A stretch of DNA of 64,000 nucleotides from Micromonospora sp. RP3T (GCF_003027925.1 NZ_PYPS01000026.1:1-64000), one strand, 5' to 3'; shown: positions 26,863-38,092, counted from the first letter of the stretch. A program made the numbers and translations. Notes: generated by a model from the letters alone, not told the origin.

Positions 26863-28632
26863 ATGCGGCACGTTGTCTCCTCGGTCACGCTCGCGCTCGG
26901 CCTGGTCGGCGCGGTCGTGGCGCCGGCCGGGCCGGCCCCGGCGGCCCCCGCCGCGGCCCCGGTGCTGGCCGCGGCTCCCAAGAAGAAGTGCACGGTCGCC
27001 GACGACCGGCTCCGCGAGCTGTCCGGCCTGGTCGCCACCGGCAACGGGTACGTCGTCATCAACGACGGCTCCGACGACCCGAGTCGCAAGCGCGTCTTCT
27101 ACCTGGACGCCAAGTGCAAGGTCGACAAGGAGATTCGCTACTCCGGGGACGGCCCGCTCGACACCGAGGACCTGGCGCTCGGGCCGGACCGCAAGACGCT
27201 GTGGATCGCCGACACCGGCGACAACATCGAGAAGAAGACCCGGCGGGAACGCGTCGCGGTCTGGACGATGCCGCTGTCCGGGTCGAAGGATCCGGTGCTG
27301 CACCGGCTCGCCTACCCGGGCAAGGAGCCGCACGACGCCGAGGCGTTGCTGGTCGGCGACGACAACCTGCCGCTGGTGATCACGAAGGAGCTCTCCGGCA
27401 AGTCGGAGGTCTTCACCCCGACCGCGAAGCTGAAGGCCGGCGGCGACCCCGAGCCGATCCCGATGAAGAAGGTCGGCGAGGTCACGCTGCCGAAGACCAA
27501 CACCGAGAACAAGCTCGGCTCGCCGGGGCGGGCGCTGGTCACCGGCGCCGCCCGCTCGCCGGACGGCGCCCGGGTCGTGCTGCGCACGTACGCCGACGCG
27601 TTCGAGTTCGACGTGGCCGGCGGCGACATCCTCAAGGCGTTGACCAGCGGTAAGCCGCGGGTCACGCCGTTGGCCGACCCGTTCGGCGAGGCGATCTCCT
27701 ACACCTCCGACGGCAAGTCGTTCGTCACCGTCTCCGACGGCGGTTCGCTCGACCCGACCGACCCGATCGACATCCTCGGCTACACGCCGGCCACCACCGG
27801 CGTGGAGGCGTTGCCGAACGGCGGCAAGGTCGAGACCCGGCCGGCCGCCGAGAAGTCCTGGCTGGAAGGGCTGTCGCTCGACGAGATCACGTACCTGATC
27901 GCCGCGGTCGGGGTGCTCGGCGCGCTGCTGGTCGGTGCCGGCGTCTTCGGCATCCTGCGGGCCCGACGCAAGCCGGCGCCCGTCGCGCCGACCGACGAGT
28001 CCGAGCGCAGCGACGAGTTCCCGGTGAACGGCGGCTTCCCGCCCGGTAACCGGCCGGACGCACCACCACGCGGCGGGGTCTACGGCGGCGCTCAGGGCGG
28101 TGGCGTCTACGGCGGCGCCGCGGCCGGGGAGCGCCCGGCCGGTGGGGTGTACGGCGGTGGCCGGCCCCAGGGCGGCGCGGTGTACGGCGGTGGTCCGCAG
28201 GGCGGTCGCGCCCAGGGCGGCGGCGGTCGTGGCGTTCCCCAGGGTGGCGGCGGTCGTGGCGTTCCCCAGGGCGGCGGTGCGCCGGGTGGTGCCCGTCCCC
28301 AGGGCGATGGCGGTCGGCCGGCGGGCGGCGGCCGTCCTCAGGGTGGCCGTCCGCAGGGCGGCGGCGGTCCGCAGGGCGGCGTCTACGGCGGCGGTGGTGC
28401 CGGCGAACGGGGCGGTTCGGGCGGTGTCTACGGCGGCCGGGGTGGCGGCCCGGGGAGTACGGGTCAGCGTGGGCAGCCCGGCGGTGGCCGGCGGGGTGAC
28501 GGCGGCCGGGCCGAGCCGCCGCGGCGCGATCCCCGGGATCCGCGCGGCGGTCGCCGCGACGACGGCCACGGCGAGCGCGGTCAGTACGGGCCGGTCCCCG
28601 GTGGCCGGGAGCCCCGGGGCGACCGCTACTGA
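26863..28632 (+). CDS. Secreted propeller-like protein with TM helix and Gly/Arg-rich VYGG-repeat tail
   Basis: 589 aa. It has a signal peptide (about 1-30), then an extracellular domain of about 300 residues with repeated D-x-x-D/GPDRKTLWIADTGDN-type strands suggesting a beta-propeller, then a transmembrane helix (about 343-366) followed by RARRK, and a cytosolic tail of about 215 residues. The tail repeats GGVYGG, RPQGG and GRGVPQGG and ends Arg/Asp/Gly-rich. Such RGG-like tails are intrinsically disordered and can bind nucleic acid or form condensates. I do not recognise a named family. It follows hflX by 49 bases and ends at a strong hairpin. Confidence 0.75.
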   Translation: MRHVVSSVTLALGLVGAVVAPAGPAPAAPAAAPVLAAAPKKKCTVADDRLRELSGLVATGNGYVVINDGSDDPSRKRVFYLDAKCKVDKEIRYSGDGPLDTEDLALGPDRKTLWIADTGDNIEKKTRRERVAVWTMPLSGSKDPVLHRLAYPGKEPHDAEALLVGDDNLPLVITKELSGKSEVFTPTAKLKAGGDPEPIPMKKVGEVTLPKTNTENKLGSPGRALVTGAARSPDGARVVLRTYADAFEFDVAGGDILKALTSGKPRVTPLADPFGEAISYTSDGKSFVTVSDGGSLDPTDPIDILGYTPATTGVEALPNGGKVETRPAAEKSWLEGLSLDEITYLIAAVGVLGALLVGAGVFGILRARRKPAPVAPTDESERSDEFPVNGGFPPGNRPDAPPRGGVYGGAQGGGVYGGAAAGERPAGGVYGGGRPQGGAVYGGGPQGGRAQGGGGRGVPQGGGGRGVPQGGGAPGGARPQGDGGRPAGGGRPQGGRPQGGGGPQGGVYGGGGAGERGGSGGVYGGRGGGPGSTGQRGQPGGGRRGDGGRAEPPRRDPRDPRGGRRDDGHGERGQYGPVPGGREPRGDRY

Positions 28633-28641
28633 GCACGACGC

Positions 28642-28678
28642 GCACGAGGGGTGACCGGCCACCGGTCACCCCTCGTGC
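28642..28678. terminator. 17-bp perfect hairpin between propeller gene and lexA
   Basis: Arms 28642-28658 and 28662-28678 pair perfectly around a 3-base loop (GCACGAGGGGTGACCGG on the left). The hairpin lies between two convergent genes and is likely a bidirectional terminator. Confidence 0.75.
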
Positions 28679-28691
28679 GTCGGTCGGCCGG

Positions 28692-29474
28692 TCAGATCCG
28701 GCGCAGCACCGCCACCACGCGGCCCATGATGGTGGCGTCGTCGCCCGGGATCGGGTCGAAGGCCGGGTTCTGCGGCATCAGCCAGATGTGCCCGTCGCGG
28801 CGGCGGTAGGTCTTCACGGTCGCCTCGCCGTCGAGCATGGCCGCCACGATGTCGCCGACCTCGGCGTTGGGCTGTTGCCGGACGACCACCCAGTCGCCGT
28901 CGCAGATCGCCGCGTCGAGCATCGAGTCGCCCTTGACCTGGAGCATGAAGACCTCGCCCTCACCGACCAGTTCGCGGGGCAGCGGGAAGATGTCCTCCAC
29001 GGCCTGCTCGGCGAGGATCGGCCCACCGGCGGCGATCCGGCCCAGCATCGGCACGTACGCCGGGGCGGGACGCTGCGCGCGTGCGGCCTCGTCGTCGACG
29101 TCGCTCGGGGCCCGCACGTCGACCGCACGCGGCCGGTTCGGGTCGCGGCGCAGGAAGCCCTTCTTCTCCAGCTCCTTGAGCTGGTAGGCGACGCTGGACG
29201 GGGAGACCAGGCCGACCGCCTCGCCGATCTCCCGGACGCTCGGCGGGTAGCCGTGGCGCTCGACCCAGGTGCGGATGAACTCCAGGATCCGGCGCTGCCG
29301 GGCGGTGAGGTCGACCGTGGCCGGGTCGGGGAAGGCGCTGACCACCGGTGTGACCGGACGCACGGCGGGCTGGGCGGCCCGGCTGCGCGCGGCGCGGGGT
29401 CGGCGGGTCGCCGGCGGCCCCGCCCCGTCGATCGGCTGCGGGTTCTTCTGCCGGCTGGCCCGGTCCTCGGTCAC
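28692..29474 (-). CDS. lexA: SOS repressor LexA
   Basis: 260 aa. It represses DNA-damage genes and self-cleaves when RecA filaments form. The N-terminal winged helix has LTARQRRILEFIRTW and VGLVSPSSVAYQLKELEKKG. The cleavage site is the Ala-Gly of RIAAGGPI. The catalytic Ser lies in VKGDSMLDAAICDGD and the Lys in GEATVKTYRRR. About 50 unstructured residues precede the winged helix, which is common in actinobacteria. GTG 29474 follows GGGAGGA at six bases. Two SOS boxes upstream indicate autoregulation. Confidence 0.97.
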   Translation of the reverse strand: MTEDRASRQKNPQPIDGAGPPATRRPRAARSRAAQPAVRPVTPVVSAFPDPATVDLTARQRRILEFIRTWVERHGYPPSVREIGEAVGLVSPSSVAYQLKELEKKGFLRRDPNRPRAVDVRAPSDVDDEAARAQRPAPAYVPMLGRIAAGGPILAEQAVEDIFPLPRELVGEGEVFMLQVKGDSMLDAAICDGDWVVVRQQPNAEVGDIVAAMLDGEATVKTYRRRDGHIWLMPQNPAFDPIPGDDATIMGRVVAVLRRI

Positions 29475-29531
29475 GTCCGTCCTCCCTGGTCGGCGCTGGG
29501 TGCCTCGTCGGCTCGTGGTGCGTGTGGTCCG

Positions 29532-29571
29532 ACCGTATAGGTGAGATCGGCCATTTTCAAACATCTGTACG
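29532..29571 (-). promoter_or_regulatory. lexA promoter overlapped by LexA box
   Basis: On the minus strand, TTGAAA (29560-29555) and TACGGT (29537-29532) are 17 bases apart. The box CAAACATCTGTACG (29558-29571) covers the -35 edge and differs from the CGAAC-N4-GTTCG pattern at two positions. This is the expected layout for autorepression. Confidence 0.6.
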
Positions 29572-29609
29572 ACCTGCCGTCGGCGTGTCGCACCGAAATC
29601 CTGGATTTC

Positions 29610-29623
29610 CGAACGCTTGTTCT
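29610..29623. promoter_or_regulatory. Strong LexA box upstream of lexA
   Basis: CGAACGCTTGTTCT matches the actinobacterial SOS consensus CGAACRNNNGTTYG at all but the last base. It lies 136 bases before the lexA start, within the 465-base lexA-nrdR divergent gap. Confidence 0.75.
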
Positions 29624-29736
29624 GATAAATGGTACGCCGCACTCGAACGGGTGTTCCATCCCGACGCCCCGTGACCGGGGGTGCCGGGTCGGCGTTGGGC
29701 TCCTCGACGGGTGACGCGCCGGACACGCCGGCCAAC

Positions 29737-29785
29737 TTGACCTCGCTTGGGGGACGGCATACGGTCAACCCCTAGATGTAGTAGT
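29737..29785 (+). promoter_or_regulatory. nrdR promoter with possible NrdR box
   Basis: TTGACC (29737-29742) and TACGGT (29760-29765) are separated by 17 bases. At the predicted start point lies CCCTAGATGTAGTAG (29770-29784), which resembles the CTACATCTAG half of actinobacterial NrdR boxes. Only one clear box is visible, whereas NrdR usually uses two. Confidence 0.45.
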
Positions 29786-29939
29786 CACATGGGCGTAAGT
29801 TGCCTACAGGTTGGGTTTCCGCTACCGAACGCACTCCCGCACCGCACATCCGGCGACGGTCATCCACGATGACTCCGCCGGGTCGACGTGTGCCCGGGAG
29901 TCGGTAGGTGTGCCCGTGGTCGATGAAGGAGGTCGGGCG

Positions 29940-30440
29940 ATGCGGTGTCCGTACTGCCGGCACGCCGACTCCCGGGTCGTCGACTCGCGGGAGGCCGACG
30001 ACGGCCAGCTCATCCGGCGGCGGCGGTCCTGCCCGGAGTGCGGCAAGCGGTTCACCACCGTCGAGGAGGCGGTGCTCGCGGTGGTCAAGCGCAGCGGGGT
30101 GACCGAACCGTTCAGCCGCACCAAGATCATCGGTGGGGTGCGCAAGGCGTGCCAGGGCCGGCCGGTCGACGACGACTCGATCGCGCTGCTGGCACAGAAG
30201 GTCGAGGAGACCGTACGCGCCAAGGGGGCGGCGGAGATTCCCAGCCACGACGTGGGGCTGGCCATCCTCGGCCCGCTGCGTGACCTCGACGAGGTGGCGT
30301 ACCTGCGGTTCGCCAGCGTCTACCGGTCGTTCGACTCGCTCGCCGACTTCGAGCGGGAGATCGAGACGCTGCGGGCCGCCGCGCGCGCCCGGGGGGGCGC
30401 GGACACGCCGGCGGGCGACACCGCCGGCGCGATCAACTGA
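29940..30440 (+). CDS. nrdR: Transcriptional repressor NrdR
   Basis: 166 aa. It is a nucleotide-sensing repressor of ribonucleotide reductase genes. The zinc ribbon is MRCPYCRHADSRVVDSR plus CPECGKRFTT. The ATP-cone domain follows from about residue 46 (VVKRSGVTEPFSRTKIIGGV). AAGGAGG lies nine bases before ATG 29940. nrdJ starts 65 bases after its stop, so regulator and target probably share a transcript with self-limiting control. Confidence 0.96.
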   Translation: MRCPYCRHADSRVVDSREADDGQLIRRRRSCPECGKRFTTVEEAVLAVVKRSGVTEPFSRTKIIGGVRKACQGRPVDDDSIALLAQKVEETVRAKGAAEIPSHDVGLAILGPLRDLDEVAYLRFASVYRSFDSLADFEREIETLRAAARARGGADTPAGDTAGAIN

Positions 30441-30505
30441 CATCTCTGATTCTGACAGGTTCGACCAGGCGCGGTGGGTGACCGTGCCGACGAGGGGGCG
30501 AGGGC

Positions 30506-33370
<2,865 letters not shown>

Positions 33371-33387
33371 CAGTTCCACCGTACGTC

Positions 33388-33422
33388 CGTGAGCGCGGCA
33401 GGGGTTCCCTGCCGCGCTCACG
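33388..33422 (+). terminator. nrdJ terminator hairpin
   Basis: CGTGAGCGCGGCAGGG (33388-33403) pairs perfectly with 33407-33422 around the loop GTT, 18 bases after the nrdJ stop codon. Confidence 0.75.
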
Positions 33423-33576
33423 GCGTTCGTGCCCGCCCGCGCGGTCGGGGAGCACACGGCCGGGACGCCTGTCGAGCTGAGAGCGGAAACGACTCACCGG
33501 CGCCCGGTTCGGGTGCCACCGGGTAGTGGGCACCGTCACAGACCCCGGGCGCGTCGCGAACTGCGATGCTCGGGGG

Positions 33577-34524
33577 ATGAGTACCGCCGACACCTACCGG
33601 AGGTTCGCCGACCGCGAGGCACGCGGCGTGTCCCCGGCGTACGAACGGTTGTCGCGGGTCGTGGCGCGCGACCCGGACCTGCTCGCGATGCTCGACTCGC
33701 TGCCGCCGGCGAAGCGCCAGCCGAACCTGCTCTTCGGGGTGGTCCGGTTGCGCGGCGGCCCGGTGGACGACCCGGTGGCGTTCCGCGCGCACGTGCTGGC
33801 GCACTGGCCGGAGATCGCGGCGCAGATGCGGGTCCGGGCCACGCAGACCAACGAGGCCGGCCGCTGCGCGGTGCTGCTGCCGGTGCTCGCCGCGTTGCCG
33901 CAGCCGCTGGCGCTGCTGGAGGTGGGCGCCTCCGCCGGCCTGTGCCTCTACCCGGACCGGTACGCGTACCGCTACGGCGACCGACGGATCGGCGACGGCG
34001 AGCCGGTGCTCGACTGCACGCTCACCGGCGTCGCCCCGCCGGACCGGTGGCCGGAGGTGGTGTGGCGGGCCGGGCTCGACATGAACCCGCTCGACGTCAC
34101 CGATCCGGCGGACCTGGCCTGGCTGGACGCGTTGATCTGGCCCGAACACGCGCACCGGCGCCAACGGCTGCGCGCGGCGGCGGCGGTCGCCGGGGCCGAC
34201 CCACCGCTGCTGGTCCGCGGTGACCTGGTCGACGACCTGCCGGCGCTGGCGGCCCGCGCCCCGGCCGGCGCGACGCTGGTGATCTTCCACAGTTCGGTGC
34301 TCTACCAGGTGCCGCCGGCCCGCCGGACGGCCTTCACCGAGCTGGTTCGGACGCTACCCGGGCACTGGCTCGCCAACGAGGACCCCACCGTGCTGCCACG
34401 GGCGGGCGTCCCCGACCCGCCGGACGGCGGGTTCCACAACCTGCTCGCGCTCGACGGCCGACCGCTGGCCTGGACGCGGGGCCACGGGCAGGCGGCCACC
34501 TGGTTCGGCCCGGTGCGGTCGTGA
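33577..34524 (+). CDS. DUF2332 family protein
   Basis: 315 aa, soluble. It matches the actinobacterial DUF2332 family, which resembles SAM-dependent methyltransferase folds: the LALLEVGASAGLCLYPDRYAY stretch looks like a motif I region with a glycine-rich turn, and LVIFHSSVLYQVP is a later strand. No activity is established for the family. ATG 33577 gives MSTADTYRRFADREARG. The stop overlaps the next gene's GTG (GTGA), so the pair is translated together. Confidence 0.82.
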   Translation: MSTADTYRRFADREARGVSPAYERLSRVVARDPDLLAMLDSLPPAKRQPNLLFGVVRLRGGPVDDPVAFRAHVLAHWPEIAAQMRVRATQTNEAGRCAVLLPVLAALPQPLALLEVGASAGLCLYPDRYAYRYGDRRIGDGEPVLDCTLTGVAPPDRWPEVVWRAGLDMNPLDVTDPADLAWLDALIWPEHAHRRQRLRAAAAVAGADPPLLVRGDLVDDLPALAARAPAGATLVIFHSSVLYQVPPARRTAFTELVRTLPGHWLANEDPTVLPRAGVPDPPDGGFHNLLALDGRPLAWTRGHGQAATWFGPVRS

Positions 34525-35273
34525 CCGCGCGCCCGGCCGCCGTCGACGCGTTCGCGCGGGAGGTGGCGGCGCTCGGCTGGGTGTCCGACCTGCTGGTGGC
34601 CGGGTCGCTCGCGACCGGTGACCACCGACCGGGCGTCAGCGATCTGGACCTGGTCGCGGTGGCGGACGGACCGGTCGACGCGACCCGGCAGGACGAGCTG
34701 GCCGCCCTGCACCGCCGGTTCGACGCCGGCCCCGCCGCCGGGTTGGACCTGGGCTGCGTCTACGTCGAGGCCGCCGCCGTCCGCGACCTCGGGGCACGCC
34801 ATCCCACCTGGACGCACGGGCAACTCGTCCAGCGGATCCTCTCCGGCATCACCCGGGCCGAGCTGGTCCGGTACGGCCACGCCCTCCTCGGCCGGCCACC
34901 GGACGCGGTGCTGCCACCCATGACCGACGACGACGTGCGCGCCGCGGCCCGCGCCGAACTGACCGGCTACTGGGCCTGGGCGGCCCGCCGGCCGTGGTTG
35001 TGGCTGGACCCCGACCTCGCCGACCTCGGGCTCACCTCGATGGCCCGGGGACGGCACGCGCTGCGGCACGGCGACCTGATCGGCAAGAGCGCGGCGATTC
35101 CCGCCGTCGCCGCCCCGTCCTGGCTGATCGACCAGGTGGGGGCCCGCCGCCGGGGCGAGCGGGTCACCTCACCCCGGCTCCGTACCGCGCTCATCGCGTG
35201 GACGGACGCTCGCCGGACCGTCGCCACGGCCCGACGGGAACCGGACCGGCCGGGTGGCCCGAGCGGCGGCTGA
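34521..35273 (+). CDS. Nucleotidyltransferase-fold protein (ANT/KNTase-like)
   Basis: 250 aa. The N-terminus carries the nucleotidyltransferase signature VAGSLATG followed by GVSDLDLVAVADG, with the paired Asp residues that bind Mg-NTP. The rest is helical and resembles the C-terminal domain of aminoglycoside adenylyltransferases. It could modify a small molecule or be a housekeeping NTase; resistance is not shown. GTG 34521 overlaps the DUF2332 stop as GTGA. The C-terminal tail is Arg/Pro/Gly-rich. Confidence 0.75.
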   Translation: MTARPAAVDAFAREVAALGWVSDLLVAGSLATGDHRPGVSDLDLVAVADGPVDATRQDELAALHRRFDAGPAAGLDLGCVYVEAAAVRDLGARHPTWTHGQLVQRILSGITRAELVRYGHALLGRPPDAVLPPMTDDDVRAAARAELTGYWAWAARRPWLWLDPDLADLGLTSMARGRHALRHGDLIGKSAAIPAVAAPSWLIDQVGARRRGERVTSPRLRTALIAWTDARRTVATARREPDRPGGPSGG

Positions 35274-35298
35274 CCGGCGGATCGACCGTCCACCCGGC

Positions 35299-35832
35299 TC
35301 AGCCCGGCAGCGAGTCGATCCCGGCGGCCAGCACCCCGCGCAGGTCGGCCTCCGCGCCGGCCGGCAGCGTCTTCGGCTCGACCACCTGGTACGCGACGCG
35401 TACCTCGTACCTGTCACCCCGCCAGGCCCAGCCGTCGAACCTTGTCTCCCCGCCGTCCCACGGGTGCACCGCCACGCAGGAGTTGTCGCCCGGCCCGTCG
35501 CCGGTCAGGTCGCTCCCGATCCGGGCGCACCGGTCCCGTCGCCACCGGTCGTCGTACATGCCCCCGGCGTCGACAGCCACGGTGACGGCCAGGTCGCCGC
35601 GCATGGTGGTGCCGCTGGTCAGGTCGACCGCGCACTCCCGGGAGCCGCTGCGGTCACCGAGGTTCGCCGAGGCGCTGGGCGACGCGCCCGGCGCGAGCCG
35701 GGTCAGCAGGTCGGCCGGGAGCAGCGCGCAGGGGTCGCGCAGTTCGTCAGGCGTCGCCGTCTCGTCGGTGCCGCAGCCGGCGACGGCCAGCAGCGCACCG
35801 GTGACCACGAGTGCCGCGGCCGATCTCGTCAT
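35299..35832 (-). CDS. DUF3558-like lipoprotein
   Basis: 177 aa. The signal peptide ends in a lipobox LLAVAGC with Cys20. The mature protein has the DUF3558 pattern DPCALLPADLLTRL early and paired cysteines later (ECAVDL, RCARIG, SCVAV). It is surface-anchored and of unknown function. ATG 35832 has GGAGGA seven bases upstream. It faces the nucleotidyltransferase gene convergently and is divergent from the methyltransferase, with family C repeat copy 2 in the shared upstream region. Confidence 0.78.
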   Translation of the reverse strand: MTRSAAALVVTGALLAVAGCGTDETATPDELRDPCALLPADLLTRLAPGASPSASANLGDRSGSRECAVDLTSGTTMRGDLAVTVAVDAGGMYDDRWRRDRCARIGSDLTGDGPGDNSCVAVHPWDGGETRFDGWAWRGDRYEVRVAYQVVEPKTLPAGAEADLRGVLAAGIDSLPG

Positions 35833-35952
35833 CTGTCCTCCTTGGACGGTCGCGGCGACGGTAACAGCGCCACGCCACCCCGGATCGGCGCGGTCCACAC
35901 CCGCCCACATCCCGACCCACCCACCCCCCACCCCACCCATCCGTCCGCCCTG

Positions 35953-36004
35953 TTTCGGGGAAAGCGTGGTCATCCGGGCCCGAATGGCCACGCTTTCCGG
36001 GAAA
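35953..36004. repeat. Family C hairpin, copy 2 (21-10-21)
   Basis: Left arm 35953-35973 (TTTCGGGGAAAGCGTGG...) and right arm 35984-36004 pair at 18 of 21 positions plus one wobble, around a 10-base loop. The geometry is identical to the copy at 19001. Here it lies in a divergent promoter region, so it cannot be a simple terminator. Confidence 0.8.
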
Positions 36005-36060
36005 GCGAGCGTGCGGGTGGAGGGACGGGGTGGGGCGGCGCGGGCCGGTAGGGTCGCGGG

Positions 36061-36702
36061 GTGGCCGAACCGCGTTGGCTCAGCGAGACCCGGGACGCCT
36101 ACGACACCGTCGCCGAGGACTACGCGCGGCTGCTGCCCGACGTGGTGGAGCCGCCGCTGGACCGGGCCGTGCTGACCGCCTTCGCCGAGACGGTGGGACC
36201 GGGTCGACCGGTGCTGGAGGTCGGCTGCGGCACCGGCCGGGTCACCGCCCACCTGCGCCGTCTCGGTCTCGACATGGCCGGCGCCGACCTGTCGCCCGGC
36301 ATGGTGGCGGTGGCCCGCCGGAACCACCCGGAGCTGCGCTTCGACGTCGGCTCGATGACGGAACCGGTCGCGACCGACGCGTCCCTGGCCGGGCTCGTCG
36401 CCTGGTACTCGATCATCCACCTCCCGCCGGAGCAGCTGCCCGAGGTCTTCGCCGGCTTCCACCGGGCGCTCGTCCCGGGCGGCCACCTGCTGCTCGCGGT
36501 GAAGGCCGGCGACCGGGTCGACCGGCGGGCCCAGGCATACGGGCACGCGGTCGCGTACGACGTGCACTGGCTGCCGCCGGAACGCCTGGCCGCGCAGCTC
36601 ACCGCCGCCGGCCTCGCGGTGACCGCCACGCTGCTCCGGGCACCGGTCGGCGCGGAGCGCCAACCCCAGGCGTTCCTGGTCGCGCGGCGGGCCGACGGAT
36701 GA
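36061..36702 (+). CDS. Class I SAM-dependent methyltransferase
   Basis: 213 aa. Motif I is VLEVGCGTGRVTAHL (about 51-65), followed by GADLSPGMVAVAR and the post-II strand GLVAWYSIIHLPPEQL. The N-terminal AYDTVAEDYARLL is typical of small-molecule methyltransferases of the Methyltransf_11/25 group. The substrate is unknown. GTG 36061 is the start. Its stop overlaps the ATG of the asparaginase gene (ATGA), so the two are coupled. Confidence 0.85.
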   Translation: MAEPRWLSETRDAYDTVAEDYARLLPDVVEPPLDRAVLTAFAETVGPGRPVLEVGCGTGRVTAHLRRLGLDMAGADLSPGMVAVARRNHPELRFDVGSMTEPVATDASLAGLVAWYSIIHLPPEQLPEVFAGFHRALVPGGHLLLAVKAGDRVDRRAQAYGHAVAYDVHWLPPERLAAQLTAAGLAVTATLLRAPVGAERQPQAFLVARRADG

Positions 36703-37676
36703 GCGTCGCCCTGTTCACCCTCGGCGGGACCATCGCGATGGCGGGCACCGACGCCGGGGGAGTGGTCACCCGGCTCACCGGCGCCGACCTCACCGCCGCC
36801 GTACCCGGGCTCGCCGACATCCCGCTCGACGTGCGCGACGTCGAGGCGGTGCCCAGCGCCGCGCTCGCGTACCGGCAGATCCTCGACCTGGTGGACGCGG
36901 CGGCCGCGGCGGTCGACGGCGGGGCGACCGGCGTGGTGGTCACCCAGGGCACCGACACGCTGGAGGAGACCGCGTTCCTGGCCGACCTGGTCTGGGCGCG
37001 CGCCGCGCCGCTGGTGTTCACCGGCGCGATGCGCAACCCGACGCTCGCCGGCCCGGACGGGCCGGCGAACCTGCTCGCGGCGGTCCGGGCCGCCGCCGCG
37101 CCGGCCGTGCGGGACCTCGGCGTGCTGGTCGTGATGAACGACGAGATCCACGCCGCGCGGTTCGCCCGCAAGACCCACAGCACCGGTACGGCCACGTTCG
37201 CCTCGCCGGACGCCGGGCCGCTCGGGCACGTGATCGAAGGGCGGGTACGCGTGCTCACCCGGCCGCCCCGGCACGCGCCGCTGCCGACGGTGGGCCGCGA
37301 CCGGCTGGCCGCCGTCCGGGTGGCGCTGCACACGGTCACGCTGGACGACGACGTGGCGCTGCTCGACACACTCGCCGCCGGTCGGGACGGGCTGGTGGTG
37401 GCCGGGTTCGGGGTGGGGCACGTGCCGCCGGCGTTCGCCCCGGCGCTGGGCGCGCTGGCCGGACGGATGCCGGTGGTGCTGACCTCGCGCACCGGGGCCG
37501 GGTCGGTGCTGCGGGACACCTACGGCGCGGTCGGCTCGGAGCGGGACCTGCGGCGGCGCGGGCTGGTCGACGGCGGGCTGCTCCACCCGTACAAGGCGAA
37601 GGTCCTGCTGCGGCTGCTGCTCGCCGCCGGCGCGGACTCGGGCGCCATCGCCGAGGCGTTCGCCCGGCACGGCTGA
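36699..37676 (+). CDS. Asparaginase
   Basis: 325 aa. It hydrolyses L-asparagine to aspartate and ammonia. The first catalytic Thr lies in LFTLGGTIAM and the second in VVVTQGTDTLEETAF, the two classic signatures; HSTGTATFASPDAGPLG follows. It has no signal peptide, so it is a cytoplasmic type I-like enzyme. ATG 36699 overlaps the methyltransferase stop. A three-core family A repeat begins four bases after its stop. Confidence 0.9.
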   Translation: MSVALFTLGGTIAMAGTDAGGVVTRLTGADLTAAVPGLADIPLDVRDVEAVPSAALAYRQILDLVDAAAAAVDGGATGVVVTQGTDTLEETAFLADLVWARAAPLVFTGAMRNPTLAGPDGPANLLAAVRAAAAPAVRDLGVLVVMNDEIHAARFARKTHSTGTATFASPDAGPLGHVIEGRVRVLTRPPRHAPLPTVGRDRLAAVRVALHTVTLDDDVALLDTLAAGRDGLVVAGFGVGHVPPAFAPALGALAGRMPVVLTSRTGAGSVLRDTYGAVGSERDLRRRGLVDGGLLHPYKAKVLLRLLLAAGADSGAIAEAFARHG

Positions 37677-37679
37677 GGT

Positions 37680-37765
37680 GTAAGGCGGGGCCCCTTTTTA
37701 ACACCTGTGGTTAAGAAGGGGCCCCGCCTATGCAGAAAACGTTAAAAGGGGGCCCCTCCTTACAC
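37680..37765. repeat. Family A repeat, three cores at 31-bp spacing
   Basis: GGGGCCCC cores start at 37687, 37718 and 37749, exactly 31 bases apart, within GTTAAGAAGGGGCCCC-type palindromes. It separates two genes on the same strand, so it may end the asparaginase transcript before the DUF5522 gene eight bases beyond. Confidence 0.85.
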
Positions 37766-37772
37766 TCCAGCG

Positions 37773-38006
37773 GTGAGTGAGGAACTGGCGGACCGTCCGT
37801 TGACCGAGCCGCACCCGTCGCGGCTGCCGCTCGCGCATCCGGGGCGGGCGCGGATCCTGGCGGCGCACGCCGCCGCGCTGGCCGCCGGGGAGGCCGGCTA
37901 CCCGGACCCGGAGACCGGCCTCTTCGTGCTCAGCGCCGGCTTCCTGGCCCGCCGGGGCACGTGCTGCGGGCGAGGATGCCGGCACTGCCCGTACGTGGCC
38001 GATTAG
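37773..38006 (+). CDS. DUF5522 family small protein
   Basis: 77 aa. The C-terminal CCGRGCRHCPY cluster is the hallmark of this small family and probably binds Zn or an Fe-S cluster. A short TGLFVLSAGFLARRG strand precedes it. Function is unknown. GTG 37773 starts just after the family A repeat. Confidence 0.75.
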   Translation: MSEELADRPLTEPHPSRLPLAHPGRARILAAHAAALAAGEAGYPDPETGLFVLSAGFLARRGTCCGRGCRHCPYVAD

Positions 38007-38092
38007 GGCCTTCCGTCCCTGTCGTCCGCGCCGTACGGTGTCCGACGGAACTCCGGCGGGCCGGCCCCGCCGCCGACCGCGGAGGTCTTCCC

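Noticed and set aside
34521..35273. Aminoglycoside resistance gene
   Set aside because: Only the nucleotidyltransferase fold is supported; there is no biosynthetic cluster nearby and the substrate cannot be read from sequence.
37680..37765. Phage-type attachment site
   Set aside because: The family A element recurs at several unrelated loci, none next to an integrase or tRNA, so an att site is unlikely.
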